NCBI RefSeq assembly: GCF_016861695.1 | Contig: NZ_BOLP01000015.1 | Location: 18,698-82,697 of the forward strand | Length of the DNA stretch: 64,000 nucleotides | Source: Levilactobacillus andaensis | GTDB lineage: Bacteria; Bacillota; Bacilli; Lactobacillales; Lactobacillaceae | Reading direction: 5' to 3' | Shown: positions 24,806 to 33,294 of the stretch, in pieces | Layout: each line of letters begins with the position of its first letter | Numbering within the stretch: position 1 is the stretch's first letter | The notes under the pieces: model-generated | What the model saw: only the letters and a program-made list of their open reading frames with translations | Databases searched by the model: none | Told to the model about the DNA's origin: nothing | Made by a program: the position numbers and the translations under genes

Positions 24806-26707
24806 ATGGCATTTCAACGTTATATCTACTCACACACCAATCCAATCACCTTCTGGTCAGCCGGCCTCATCATCGTCGGCTTTCTCAACACCTGGTTCAC
24901 CCACATCAGTTATGTGACCGACGTGGCCTGGATCATCGCTTCCGTCATCGCCGCTGCCCCCATCATCCTGCGGGCCATCAGCGCGCTCAAAGCCAAAGTC
25001 TTCAGTATTGAATTATTAGTCGGCATCGCCGTTATCGGGGCGTTTGCCATCGGGGAATTTGAAGAATCTGCCATTGTGACTTTCCTCTTTCTCTTTGGAT
25101 CTTACCTCGAACAAAAGACGCTGGCCAAGACGCGGGGGGCCATCCAATCCCTGACCGAAATGGCCCCAACGACCGCCCTTCTCGTCGGTGACGACGGCAC
25201 GACCGAAGAAGTCGACGTGGACGATCTGGAAGAAGGCAACGTGGTCTTAGTCAAGGCCGGTGGTCAAGTTCCCGTCGATGGTAAAGTCATCGATGGCACG
25301 GGTTACGTCAACGAAGCCTCCATTACCGGTGAATCCCGGCCCGTCAACAAGGCTAACGGCGACGGCGTCTTCTCTGGCGCCATGGTTGAAAGTGGGTCCT
25401 TACAGATCGAAGCCACCCAAGTTGGGGACGAGACGACCTTCTCTAAGATTATCGAGCTGGTCGAAGAAGCCCAAGATACCAAGTCACCTGCCGAAAAGTT
25501 TATTGATAAATTTGCCCAATACTACACGCCAGCCGTCTTGATTATCGCCATTCTGGTCTTCGTCTTCTCCCGTGACCTGAAGCTGGCCATCACCGTTCTG
25601 GTCCTCGGTTGCCCTGGGGCCCTGGTCATTGGTGCACCCGTCTCTAACGTTGCCGGGATCGGTAACGGCGCCAAGAACGGTATCCTGATCAAGGGTGGCG
25701 ACGTGGTGGAAAGTCTCGCCAAGGTCGACACCATCGTCTTTGACAAGACCGGGACCTTGACCACGGGTAAAATGACCGTTGCCGACATGCAGGCGTACAC
25801 CGACGACCGTAGCTTGTTAGCCGGTGTTGCCCAAGTTGAAAAGACTTCCGATCACCCCTTAGCTCAAGCCATCACTACCAATCTCGCCGCTCATATGAAA
25901 GACGACGCGGCCACCATCGAAACGGAAACCATCAAGGGCCGCGGCATGGTCGGCAAATGGGCTGGCCATGACCTCTACGTTGGGAATGCCGCCTTACTGA
26001 AGGATAACGGCATCGATTTGACCGCCGAACAACTCGCTGACCTGCACCACATGCAAGACGAGGGCCAATCCACCGTCCTAGTTGGGTACCAAGGCGCCTT
26101 AGCCTTTATCCTGGGCGTTGCAGATACGGTACGGACAGAAGTTCCGGGCGCTTTAGCCGCTTTGAAACGTCAAGGCATCAAGCACCTCGTCATGTTAACG
26201 GGTGACAACCAAGCCACCGCCCAAGCCGTTGCCGAATCACTGGGCATCGATGAGGTCCACGCCGACTTATTGCCAGCCGACAAGGTCACCTTCGTCAAGA
26301 AGTTCCAAGATATGGGTCGCAAAGTTGCCTTCGTTGGGGACGGCATCAACGATAGTCCTTCCCTTGCCACTGCCAGCGTTGGTATCGCTATGGGTGGTGG
26401 GACCGACGTCGCCATCGAAACGGCCGACGTGGTCCTGATGCAATCCAGCTTTACCGCCTTGAATCACGCGGTCGGCCTGGCGAAAAAGACCTCCGCGAAC
26501 ACCAAGGAAAACATCACCATCGCCATTGGCGTCGTTGTCTTCTTACTGATTGGCCTGGTCTACGGTTACATCTACATGGCCAGCGGGATGTTCGTCCACG
26601 AAGCCTCTATCCTGGTCGTCATCTTCAACGCCATGCGTCTGATCGGTTACCATCCCAGTGTTGCCAAGAGTCCTAAGCCAGTCGCTCAACAATTGGCGAC
26701 GAACTAA
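24806..26707 (+). CDS. P1B-type heavy-metal translocating ATPase
   Basis: A 633-residue metal-pumping ATPase. TGES (actuator), DKTGT with the phosphorylated Asp313, SDHPL (the P1B HP motif) and GDGINDSPSL are all present. The metal-site motif in the sixth helix reads CPG (269-271) where ZntA/CadA and CopA have CPC; CPG variants occur in lactobacillar cation ATPases. There is no N-terminal metal-binding domain; the protein starts almost directly with membrane helices. It probably exports Zn/Cd/Co- or Cu-like ions. GAAAGGAACG precedes the ATG. Promoter likeness suggests the HMA protein at 15.6 kb is its partner. Confidence 0.88.
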   Translation: MAFQRYIYSHTNPITFWSAGLIIVGFLNTWFTHISYVTDVAWIIASVIAAAPIILRAISALKAKVFSIELLVGIAVIGAFAIGEFEESAIVTFLFLFGSYLEQKTLAKTRGAIQSLTEMAPTTALLVGDDGTTEEVDVDDLEEGNVVLVKAGGQVPVDGKVIDGTGYVNEASITGESRPVNKANGDGVFSGAMVESGSLQIEATQVGDETTFSKIIELVEEAQDTKSPAEKFIDKFAQYYTPAVLIIAILVFVFSRDLKLAITVLVLGCPGALVIGAPVSNVAGIGNGAKNGILIKGGDVVESLAKVDTIVFDKTGTLTTGKMTVADMQAYTDDRSLLAGVAQVEKTSDHPLAQAITTNLAAHMKDDAATIETETIKGRGMVGKWAGHDLYVGNAALLKDNGIDLTAEQLADLHHMQDEGQSTVLVGYQGALAFILGVADTVRTEVPGALAALKRQGIKHLVMLTGDNQATAQAVAESLGIDEVHADLLPADKVTFVKKFQDMGRKVAFVGDGINDSPSLATASVGIAMGGGTDVAIETADVVLMQSSFTALNHAVGLAKKTSANTKENITIAIGVVVFLLIGLVYGYIYMASGMFVHEASILVVIFNAMRLIGYHPSVAKSPKPVAQQLATN

Positions 26708-26738
26708 ACTATTCTCCAAATTAAACTAGCTTGTCTAC

Positions 26739-26788
26739 AAACCAAGGTCGCAACCCCTCACCACGAAGGATTGCGACCTTGGTTTTTT
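26739..26788 (+). terminator. Terminator of the P1B ATPase gene
   Basis: ACCAAGGTCGCAA pairs with TTGCGACCTTGGT and runs into six T. Confidence 0.85.
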
Positions 26789-26811
26789 GCATCGCCTTAC
26801 CGGTTGAAATG

Positions 26812-26932
26812 TGGTCGCACTACGGCTGCCAGGGATTCCGCCTGCTGTGGGGGACGCTTCAGACTGGAAGACCACCCGACTAACGCCATTACCACGGCTG
26901 GCTACATCCCTGTCCTCCTCCGGCTCAGATTG
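26812..26932 (+). repeat. Dispersed repeat R3, copy c (shortened)
   Basis: Has both ends (GGTCGCACTACGGCTGCCAG and CTCCTCCGGCTCAGATTG) and the GCTTCAGACTGGAAGACCACC segment but lacks part of the centre. An R2 copy starts 100 bases later. Confidence 0.7.
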
Positions 26933-27032
26933 AACGCTTACGCAACAACCGCGACTCATCATGCTCTGAATTTCAGGCTAAGCGTACAACTATCCTACAG
27001 CTTCCTGTTCACACTGCTATTGGCCACCAACG

Positions 27033-27191
27033 TAAGCCGAGAGGTCGCCAGATATGGGCTCAGGCGCGTCGTTCTACTTGGTCGGCGTTTCTTGCCGGCC
27101 TAGTAGAAGACCAAGCTTGAAGACTCGGCACTTGCGAGGCTTCAAGTTGTGTCCGCACCGTTCCAGCCCATATCTGGCGGCCGGTAAGGCG
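27033..27191 (+). repeat. Dispersed structured repeat R2, copy 4
   Basis: Outer stem GCCAGATATGGGCT with exact complement, one G-T wobble near the base. It ends 24 bases before the stop codon of the ABC-2 permease on the other strand. Confidence 0.85.
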
Positions 27192-27214
27192 CAGGCTCAC
27201 ACTAGGTCGCCCGA

Positions 27215-27931
27215 TTACCACACATGCACCGAATTCTTTAGCGTTGCGCGCAGTTGGAACAGGTAGATCAGACCGGCCGCAATACCCCACAGCCCGTCGA
27301 TGACCAGGTCCAGATACCACGGGGATTGCCCGGTGATGACGAAGCCAATCGTCTGGGAGAACGGGAATAGCCGGCTGAATAGCCGCAACCATACGGGATA
27401 CTTGGTGATGACGACCAGCGCGCCCGACACGATGGTCGTTAGCGTCCCAATCAGATTCAGGTAAAAATAAGGATTGTTATTCTTCCAAGCCGCCACGCCA
27501 CAGAAGAAGCCTAGCACGACGCCCGAAAGAATCATCAACGGGACCATCGCGACCGCTCGCAGCAACAACTGCACCGGCGCGCCGAATGCCAGCAAGACCA
27601 ACAGGTTCACGCTGACCGCGAGTAGGCTGGTAAGTGCCGCGGCCGCAACCTTCGCGCCCCAATAGGCCAACGAGAATGGCCGCTGGACCAATAGTTCGCG
27701 GTCAATGCCCAAGTCACGGTCCATCACGAACAGCCCCGTCATATTTTCCATCGCCAATCCACCGCTCGCAATCACGATGGCGGCAACGGCCACCGACCAG
27801 TTGAAGGCGTTCGTGTACTGCGAATCGATCAGCACCAGCAATGCTAGGTTGATAAAGGGAATCAGCATGAAATTAACGAAGCCCGTGCGCCAATTTTGCA
27901 GGTAAGGTAATGACGATAATTGTAGCCACAT
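27215..27931 (-). CDS. ABC-2 type exporter permease (second subunit)
   Basis: A 238-residue protein with about six membrane helices and no ATPase motif. It follows the other permease gene by one base (stop TGA then C then ATG), with GGGGGTGAT as ribosome site inside the previous gene. The three-gene order ATPase-permease-permease is that of ABC-2 drug or bacteriocin-immunity exporters. Substrate unknown. Confidence 0.75.
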   Translation of the reverse strand: MWLQLSSLPYLQNWRTGFVNFMLIPFINLALLVLIDSQYTNAFNWSVAVAAIVIASGGLAMENMTGLFVMDRDLGIDRELLVQRPFSLAYWGAKVAAAALTSLLAVSVNLLVLLAFGAPVQLLLRAVAMVPLMILSGVVLGFFCGVAAWKNNNPYFYLNLIGTLTTIVSGALVVITKYPVWLRLFSRLFPFSQTIGFVITGQSPWYLDLVIDGLWGIAAGLIYLFQLRATLKNSVHVW

Positions 27932-27932
27932 G

Positions 27933-28667
27933 TCACATCACCCCCGCACTACCGGTTTGCTTGGTGATGCGCATGATGCGGCCGGACAAGACTAAGGTCA
28001 ATCCCGTCCACAGCGCCAAACTACACAGGAAGCCCACCCAGTTGACGGTGGCCTGCTCATTTAGCAACCGGTTCACCGGCACCGCAATCGGGATGACCCA
28101 CTCGCCCGCATTGAGCAGCGGCCGCACCAGTGGCGACGACCCGAACAGCCCCGACAAGAGGAGGAGTGGAATCGTGATCAACTCCTCGTAAACGATCGCG
28201 TTGACCGTCAGCACGAAGAACGTCGCAATCAGCTGGTCCATCAGCGCGGCCGCCACCCACAGCAGGCCCATGACCAGCACCAAATGCCATGACAGGTTGG
28301 CGTGCCCCGTTTTCAGGAGCACCGCTAACCCGTAAGCCACCGGAAAGGCCAGCAAGCCAAAACTAGCCGCCGGAAGCAGGAGCGCCGCCAGCGAAAGTCG
28401 ATTGTCGATGCGGGTGTTCGTAATGTAACGGAGCGTCCCCTGATACCGCTGAAAGCCGATGGCCCCGGCCGCCGTGGTCGCCGAGGACCACAGGCCAAAG
28501 ACGCCACTGCGGACCCACAGGTTGGGGTCGCTCAAGTTGTGCGTCGCGTAGGCCATGACGTATTGCAGGAGGAAAATCGACGCCGTACTCGAGAGCGTTA
28601 ACCAGAAGAAGTATTGGTTGGACGCGTAGAGTTTCAAATGGAACCAAAACAAGCGAAGAAAGCGCAT
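27933..28667 (-). CDS. ABC-2 type exporter permease (first subunit)
   Basis: A 244-residue protein with about six helices, starting MRFLRLFWFHLKLY. It begins two bases after the stop of the ATPase gene, with GGAGG in the end of that gene, so all three subunits are translationally linked. It is of similar size to the second permease, so a heterodimeric channel is likely. Confidence 0.75.
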   Translation of the reverse strand: MRFLRLFWFHLKLYASNQYFFWLTLSSTASIFLLQYVMAYATHNLSDPNLWVRSGVFGLWSSATTAAGAIGFQRYQGTLRYITNTRIDNRLSLAALLLPAASFGLLAFPVAYGLAVLLKTGHANLSWHLVLVMGLLWVAAALMDQLIATFFVLTVNAIVYEELITIPLLLLSGLFGSSPLVRPLLNAGEWVIPIAVPVNRLLNEQATVNWVGFLCSLALWTGLTLVLSGRIMRITKQTGSAGVM

Positions 28668-28669
28668 GG

Positions 28670-29434
28670 TTAGGGCCTCCTTAGCATGGGGGCCAGTGCC
28701 AGATAGGACTCCTCTAAGGTGGCGGCCCGGTCAATATGGTGAACCTTTGACTGGGCAACAATTTCGGCAACCGTTCCGGTCGTAAAGATTTTCCCGGCCC
28801 CGAATAGGAGCACCCGGTCAGCCAGCATTTCGATCTCGCTCATCGTGTGACTGGTCAGGAGCACCGCCACGCCGGCATCCGCCAACTGCCGAATCGTTTG
28901 GTGAAGTTCATTGGCGATTTCAACATCTAACCCACTCGTTGGTTCATCCAGTAACAATAACGTTGGATTTCCCAGGAGCGCCCGCGCAATGTGTAAGCGT
29001 TGGCGCATCCCCTTAGAGAAGAATTGGACCTTCTTCCCCGCCACATTTGCCAAGTCCACGACCTGTAAGACGCGCTGAACTTCCTGGCGTTGCTCACGCC
29101 GCGGAATCCGCGCCAGGTCCGCGAAAAACAACAGGTTGGCTTGGGCACTCGCGCGACCGTAGAATCCCAGGTCACCGCCCAACACCACGCCGACCTTGGG
29201 TTTCTCACGCGTTTTGTAGCGGTCGATACCATTGATCAAAACGGTCCCACTGGTCGGCAGAAGATAGCCGCCCACCATGGACACGATGGTCGTTTTGCCC
29301 GCGCCGTTAGGGCCTAGCAAGGAGACGATTTCGCCCGGCCGAATTCCAAAGGAAACATCGGTGACCGCGTGAAAGCTGTCCTTGTGCGTCACGAAGGTCT
29401 TGCTAAGATGCTGGACCTCTAAAACATTTTCCAT
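28670..29434 (-). CDS. ABC-2 exporter ATP-binding subunit
   Basis: A 254-residue ATPase. Walker A GPNGAGKTT (about 42-50), signature FSKGMRQRL (in place of LSGGQ, common in CcmA/NatA-type exporters), Walker B LLLLDEPTSGLD and switch His in LLTSHTM. The ATG at 29434 gives MENVLEVQHLSK; a TTG two codons earlier is closer to GGGG and is an alternative. It probably energises export of a drug, lipid or peptide by the two following permeases. Confidence 0.85.
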   Translation of the reverse strand: MENVLEVQHLSKTFVTHKDSFHAVTDVSFGIRPGEIVSLLGPNGAGKTTIVSMVGGYLLPTSGTVLINGIDRYKTREKPKVGVVLGGDLGFYGRASAQANLLFFADLARIPRREQRQEVQRVLQVVDLANVAGKKVQFFSKGMRQRLHIARALLGNPTLLLLDEPTSGLDVEIANELHQTIRQLADAGVAVLLTSHTMSEIEMLADRVLLFGAGKIFTTGTVAEIVAQSKVHHIDRAATLEESYLALAPMLRRP

Positions 29435-29440
29435 AATCAA

Positions 29441-29812
29441 ATAAACCCCGATTCATTTGTCGCCTGTGTCTGACTCTTCCCTTCATTTTTAAGATCACAA
29501 CCATCGTTAAATGGCTGGCAAAACTAGCTTCACGCATAACGCATTTCCTACTTTCATTTTAAAATTTAGTGGATGGAACCGCCGTCAAATTGACCGTTCC
29601 ACTGGCAGAATACAACCCGTCAGATTCAAGCACAACTTAATCGCCGCAAATTCTGAGTGTAATTAAAGTTGGTTAGCTTAACTTCTACGCCTCTAAAATC
29701 ACACCGTAACAACTGGCACAATCAAAAACATTGTCGTATACTTAAAACATTATATTTTTCACATCATAATTTCATTTATTTTTAATTTTATACATACAAA
29801 GAAGGCCTGTAA
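29441..29812. other. Intergenic region between the divergent exporters
   Basis: About 370 bases without a credible gene. The right half is AT-rich (29740-29800) and should hold the promoter of the ABC exporter that follows. I see no repeat of the R1-R3 families. Confidence 0.5.
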
Positions 29813-31462
29813 TTGTTCAACTACATGTTCCGCAACAAGTTGCTCCCAATCATTCTCCTCGTCCTAGCGTTCCTCTTTTCTCTCGCCAACGTCGGCTATG
29901 CCAAGATGCTTGAATTAATCACCGATACTGCTACCGGCAAGACGGGGTGGTCATTTGCAACCCTAGCCACTGTTGTCATCGTTTACTTGCTTGCAACAGC
30001 ATTTATTAACTTCGGTTTTAGCTATTTTAAGAAATGGTACCGACTCCATATCATGAAGCAGGTTCGTGATGACCTCTACTCGTCTATCTTGAAAGAGGAG
30101 ATTTTCGATTTTGAGAACCGACCACGCGACTTCTATTTATCAAAATTCACCACTGATTTGGAAATGCTCGAGGAAGATTACTACGGTAATATTATGTATG
30201 CAACTGGCCTAAGCTTAAACCTGATCTTAGCCGTAGCGATGACCCTAGAAATGCAATGGCAGATCACCATTGCCATTCTGCTGCTAAGTCTTCCTTCCCT
30301 ACTGCTCCCCTTCTTCGGCCGTAACTTACTTAAAAGCCTAAGAACGCCCGTACTGGCATCTATTCAGCAAGTGACGACCACCGTCAACGACACGCTATCC
30401 GGCTTTCGGTTACTAAAATTTAACCAGGCCGAACAAAAATTCATTAAAAATATGGCTGGTGAAACAAAGACGCTCAAACAAACTAGCCGCAATGAAGCCC
30501 TCATTCAACAGATTATCTCCGCTGGTAGCGACCTGTTCGGTAATGTCATGTACTTAGGGACTTGGGTAGTTGGCACCTACTTCGTCATAAAAAAACAGAT
30601 TTCCTTGGGACAACTGGTTTCGTTGTCGCAGTTGGTCGTATTTATCACTATTCCCCTGGGAGAAATCACCCCCGTTCTCACTGAATTCTTTGGTGGCGAA
30701 AAAGTCGGCCAAAATATTTCTAAACTTATCAACTACCAGCCTGGAGCCACTAACACAGAGCCTTCAGCATATCTCATCAGCTATCAAGATGTGAGCGTGC
30801 AGATTGAAAAGAAGCAGGTTCTCACACATATCACCACTCAGATTCCGTTCAATCAAAAGACCATCATCGTTGGTGAAAGCGGTGCTGGTAAGAGTTCTTT
30901 GATCAACGTCCTACTGGGCACGATTCCTATCTCCAGTGGATCATTTTGCATCTTAGATAAGAAAAATCAGCCACTGACCACTCCTAACTTTGAAGAAATT
31001 GGCTTTCTACCGCAAGAATCAGTAATTCTCAATGGAACTCTCCTCGATAACGTCCGTTTATTTGACGAAAATATTTCCGGACAGGCCGTGGAACAGGCAC
31101 TTAAGGATGTTTCCCTAGAAAAGCTCATCCCGCGCCTCACGGATGATATGCCAAATATTGCTAAGAAATTATCTGGTGGCGAGAAGCGACGGATTGATTT
31201 AGCCCGAATGCTACTCCGTAAACGGCTATTTTATGTGTTCGATGAACCCACAACAGGGCTTGACCCTAAGACGGCGGAAGAACTAGAAACCAAGATTTTC
31301 CACCTGTACGACGGCTTCCTACTTATTACACACCGTTTCAATCAAGACTTGTTCAGTCAGTCCGACAATATTATCGTCGTTAAAAATGGATCCATTTCTG
31401 CCGAGGGTCAATTGACCGACGAACGCATCCAATCGGCACTCTCCTCGCTTAAACTAGTTTAA
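29813..31462 (+). CDS. ABC exporter half-transporter (membrane and ATPase fused)
   Basis: A 549-residue protein. An N-terminal six-helix ABC exporter domain (about 1-300) precedes an ATPase domain with GESGAGKSS, signature LSGGEKRR and FYVFDEPTTGLD. The switch His is in LLITHRF. It would work as a homodimer or with a partner. A TTG start at 29813 has GAAGG 7 bases ahead; ATG at 29825 is the alternative. It opens a zone of five exporter genes (to 41.6 kb), consistent with export of peptides or drugs. Confidence 0.82.
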   Translation: MFNYMFRNKLLPIILLVLAFLFSLANVGYAKMLELITDTATGKTGWSFATLATVVIVYLLATAFINFGFSYFKKWYRLHIMKQVRDDLYSSILKEEIFDFENRPRDFYLSKFTTDLEMLEEDYYGNIMYATGLSLNLILAVAMTLEMQWQITIAILLLSLPSLLLPFFGRNLLKSLRTPVLASIQQVTTTVNDTLSGFRLLKFNQAEQKFIKNMAGETKTLKQTSRNEALIQQIISAGSDLFGNVMYLGTWVVGTYFVIKKQISLGQLVSLSQLVVFITIPLGEITPVLTEFFGGEKVGQNISKLINYQPGATNTEPSAYLISYQDVSVQIEKKQVLTHITTQIPFNQKTIIVGESGAGKSSLINVLLGTIPISSGSFCILDKKNQPLTTPNFEEIGFLPQESVILNGTLLDNVRLFDENISGQAVEQALKDVSLEKLIPRLTDDMPNIAKKLSGGEKRRIDLARMLLRKRLFYVFDEPTTGLDPKTAEELETKIFHLYDGFLLITHRFNQDLFSQSDNIIVVKNGSISAEGQLTDERIQSALSSLKLV

Positions 31463-31689
31463 GCGTCCTGCCAACGACTCTGTGCCGATCATTTATTTTA
31501 TCTTTTGAACCAACCAACATTTATACATCCAATTGTTTTGCCATTAATTTAGTTTGGATATATATTCAGGCGTAGTCTACTGTAACTCTAGTCTTGCTTC
31601 TATTACTGGCATTCATCCCTTACCTGAAAGGAATTCTGCCCAATGCCTGCTAAAAATAACTGTCAAGTCTGAGAGATGGAGGAAATGCT

Positions 31690-32958
31690 ATGGAAGTCTT
31701 TCTTCGCAATTTTCACTACCGCATCTTCATGCTAGCCAATATCATCAGTGCCATCGGCTCCTCGCTATTTAGCATTGTCTTCGTGATCTACGCGCGGCAC
31801 ATGCCCCATCCGACCCTAGCAATCAGTATTGCCTCCGTTGTTGGTAGCTTACCCCTCATATTTGACATTTTAATGGGTTATCTGGCCGATCAAACACACA
31901 ATCACTATCGCCAGCAACTGCGGAATCGGGTGATTCAAGGGAGCCTATACGTGATTATCAGTGGCTTAATGGTTAGTCGCGCGCAGTGGCCCGGCTTTAT
32001 TGTGATTTTGGGATTTAGTATGCTTGTCAGCCTAATCAGTAGTTACAATACATTCGGTGCAATCCCCATTATCAAAGATATCGTGGCCTCACAGGACATC
32101 TCCGAAGCAGAAGGGTTTGAAGCCGGCATCAACGCCACAATTTCGCTCACCGGGGGTCTCATTGGTGCCGCATTGCTGACCGCCTTTCACTACAATTACA
32201 GTTTATTTGCGCTCGTCAATGCTGCCTCCTTCTTTGTCGCCTTTGCTCTGCTCTTCCACGTCCGCCAACATTTTTCGACATTGGCCAGCAGTCAGGTGAC
32301 GATTCAGAAAACGACCGGCCTACTGGCGAACATCACCCATTTCTTTCGGCAGACCAAGGCTAACTTTGGTTTACTCAAAAGCCAATCGACAATCATGCAG
32401 TACGTCGGCGTCTTTATGGCGATCAACCTGTTTGACGCCGGTCAGGGTGTTCTGTTGAACCTATCATTCGCGCATCAACGGCAGCTCCTGATCGGTAACT
32501 ACGGGTACACCGTTGCTTTGGTCGGCATGATTGGCTCAGTCGGTAGTATTATTGGGTCACTCCTCCCCGGCCGGATAACCAAGCACGTTAGTATTTCCAA
32601 AAGTATTCTTTTGATTTACACTGCGTACGCGCTGATGCCACTAAACATCCTCCTTCTGAAAAGCCGCGGTCTCTTACTCGCGGTCGTTATCGTTGCCAAT
32701 GTTCTCATCGGCATTCTTAACCCCCAAGTACAGGGAAAAATGATAAACGATCTGCCCAAGAAATCTATCGGATCCATTATTAGTGCCTTTTACACGGTCA
32801 TCCAACTGACAGTTCCCCTGGGGTCATTCGTTTTCGCCATTTTAGCCAACACACTCTCACTGGAAATATCCTGGGTGGGATTATTAGCGTTCGATGCCAT
32901 CACATTAGTGCTTTGGCTGGGCCAACGACATCATCAGAATAGTAAGCTGGCGAGTTAG
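31690..32958 (+). CDS. MFS transporter (macrolide-efflux-like)
   Basis: A 422-residue protein with about 12 helices, starting MEVFLRNFHYRIFMLAN. It resembles the MFS_3 group that includes MefA-like pumps. GATGGAGGAAATGC provides the ribosome site. It follows the ABC exporter gene by 227 bases that hold no other credible gene. The right-hand direct repeat unit begins 3 bases past its stop, so its 3' end marks the left border of the bracketed segment. Confidence 0.78.
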   Translation: MEVFLRNFHYRIFMLANIISAIGSSLFSIVFVIYARHMPHPTLAISIASVVGSLPLIFDILMGYLADQTHNHYRQQLRNRVIQGSLYVIISGLMVSRAQWPGFIVILGFSMLVSLISSYNTFGAIPIIKDIVASQDISEAEGFEAGINATISLTGGLIGAALLTAFHYNYSLFALVNAASFFVAFALLFHVRQHFSTLASSQVTIQKTTGLLANITHFFRQTKANFGLLKSQSTIMQYVGVFMAINLFDAGQGVLLNLSFAHQRQLLIGNYGYTVALVGMIGSVGSIIGSLLPGRITKHVSISKSILLIYTAYALMPLNILLLKSRGLLLAVVIVANVLIGILNPQVQGKMINDLPKKSIGSIISAFYTVIQLTVPLGSFVFAILANTLSLEISWVGLLAFDAITLVLWLGQRHHQNSKLAS

Positions 32959-32960
32959 TG

Positions 32961-33154
32961 AGTACCCACGCCACTTAATATCACGACAAAAAATAGCCCG
33001 CGAAATCCATTCAGATTTCACGAGCCATTTTCCGTTTCAACGACCAGTAGTCGCCGTCACGGTTTATTTAAATTTTTATGCTTAAGCCTTAGTGAAGGTC
33101 CACTTAGCAGCTGGCGCAACGCCGGCCTTGGTTGAGATCACTTGGTTCTTGCTG
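32961..33154. repeat. Direct repeat A (3' end of a surface-protein gene plus terminator)
   Basis: About 194 bases nearly identical to 41899-42090. It contains the flank GTACCCACGCCACTTAATATC, a terminator hairpin, and the last ~23 codons of the surface protein at 42.0 kb. Both copies point the same way and bracket about 8.9 kb. Confidence 0.8.
32987..33028 (-). terminator. Terminator of the first 58-residue ORF
   Basis: GGCTCGTGAAATC pairs with GATTTCGCGGGCT, followed on the minus strand by TTTTTT. The same hairpin occurs at 37462, 37837 and 41923. Confidence 0.8.
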
Positions 33155-33258
33155 CTGATGAGCTTAACTGTTTCTACGGTAACCATCGATGAATCACCAT
33201 TTAATGCGGCAGTGGCTTGGCGAATGCTTCTTTGCAATGCAGTTACTTTATCAGTCAT
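33082..33258 (-). CDS. 58-residue chimeric peptide, copy A
   Basis: Short ORF with AAGAAGG ahead of its ATG. The first 34 residues (MTDKVTALQRSIRQATAALN and on to VKLI) match nothing else here except copy B. The last 24, beginning SSKNQVISTKAGVAPAAKW, equal the C-terminus of the 279-residue surface protein at 42.0 kb. There is no signal peptide and no cysteine. The N-terminal part is predicted helical. It is intact, has its own terminator and is repeated at 37556, so it is probably expressed. Function unknown; a peptide substrate of a nearby exporter is only a guess. Confidence 0.65.
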   Translation of the reverse strand: MTDKVTALQRSIRQATAALNGDSSMVTVETVKLISSKNQVISTKAGVAPAAKWTFTKA

Positions 33259-33294
33259 TTTGCCTTCTTTTCATACGGCGAGAAGATTTTTTAC

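Noticed and set aside
26812..27191. R2/R3 clusters as insertion sequences
   Set aside because: No transposase frame is inside or beside any copy; at most they are non-autonomous elements.
31449..31462. AAACTAGTTT palindrome at the end of the ABC exporter gene as an operator
   Set aside because: It consists of the last codons (KLV-stop) of the gene and has no promoter beside it; most likely chance.
31554..31772. Small peptide gene between the ABC exporter and the MFS gene
   Set aside because: No ribosome site, and the frame overlaps the MFS start; no peptide-like features.
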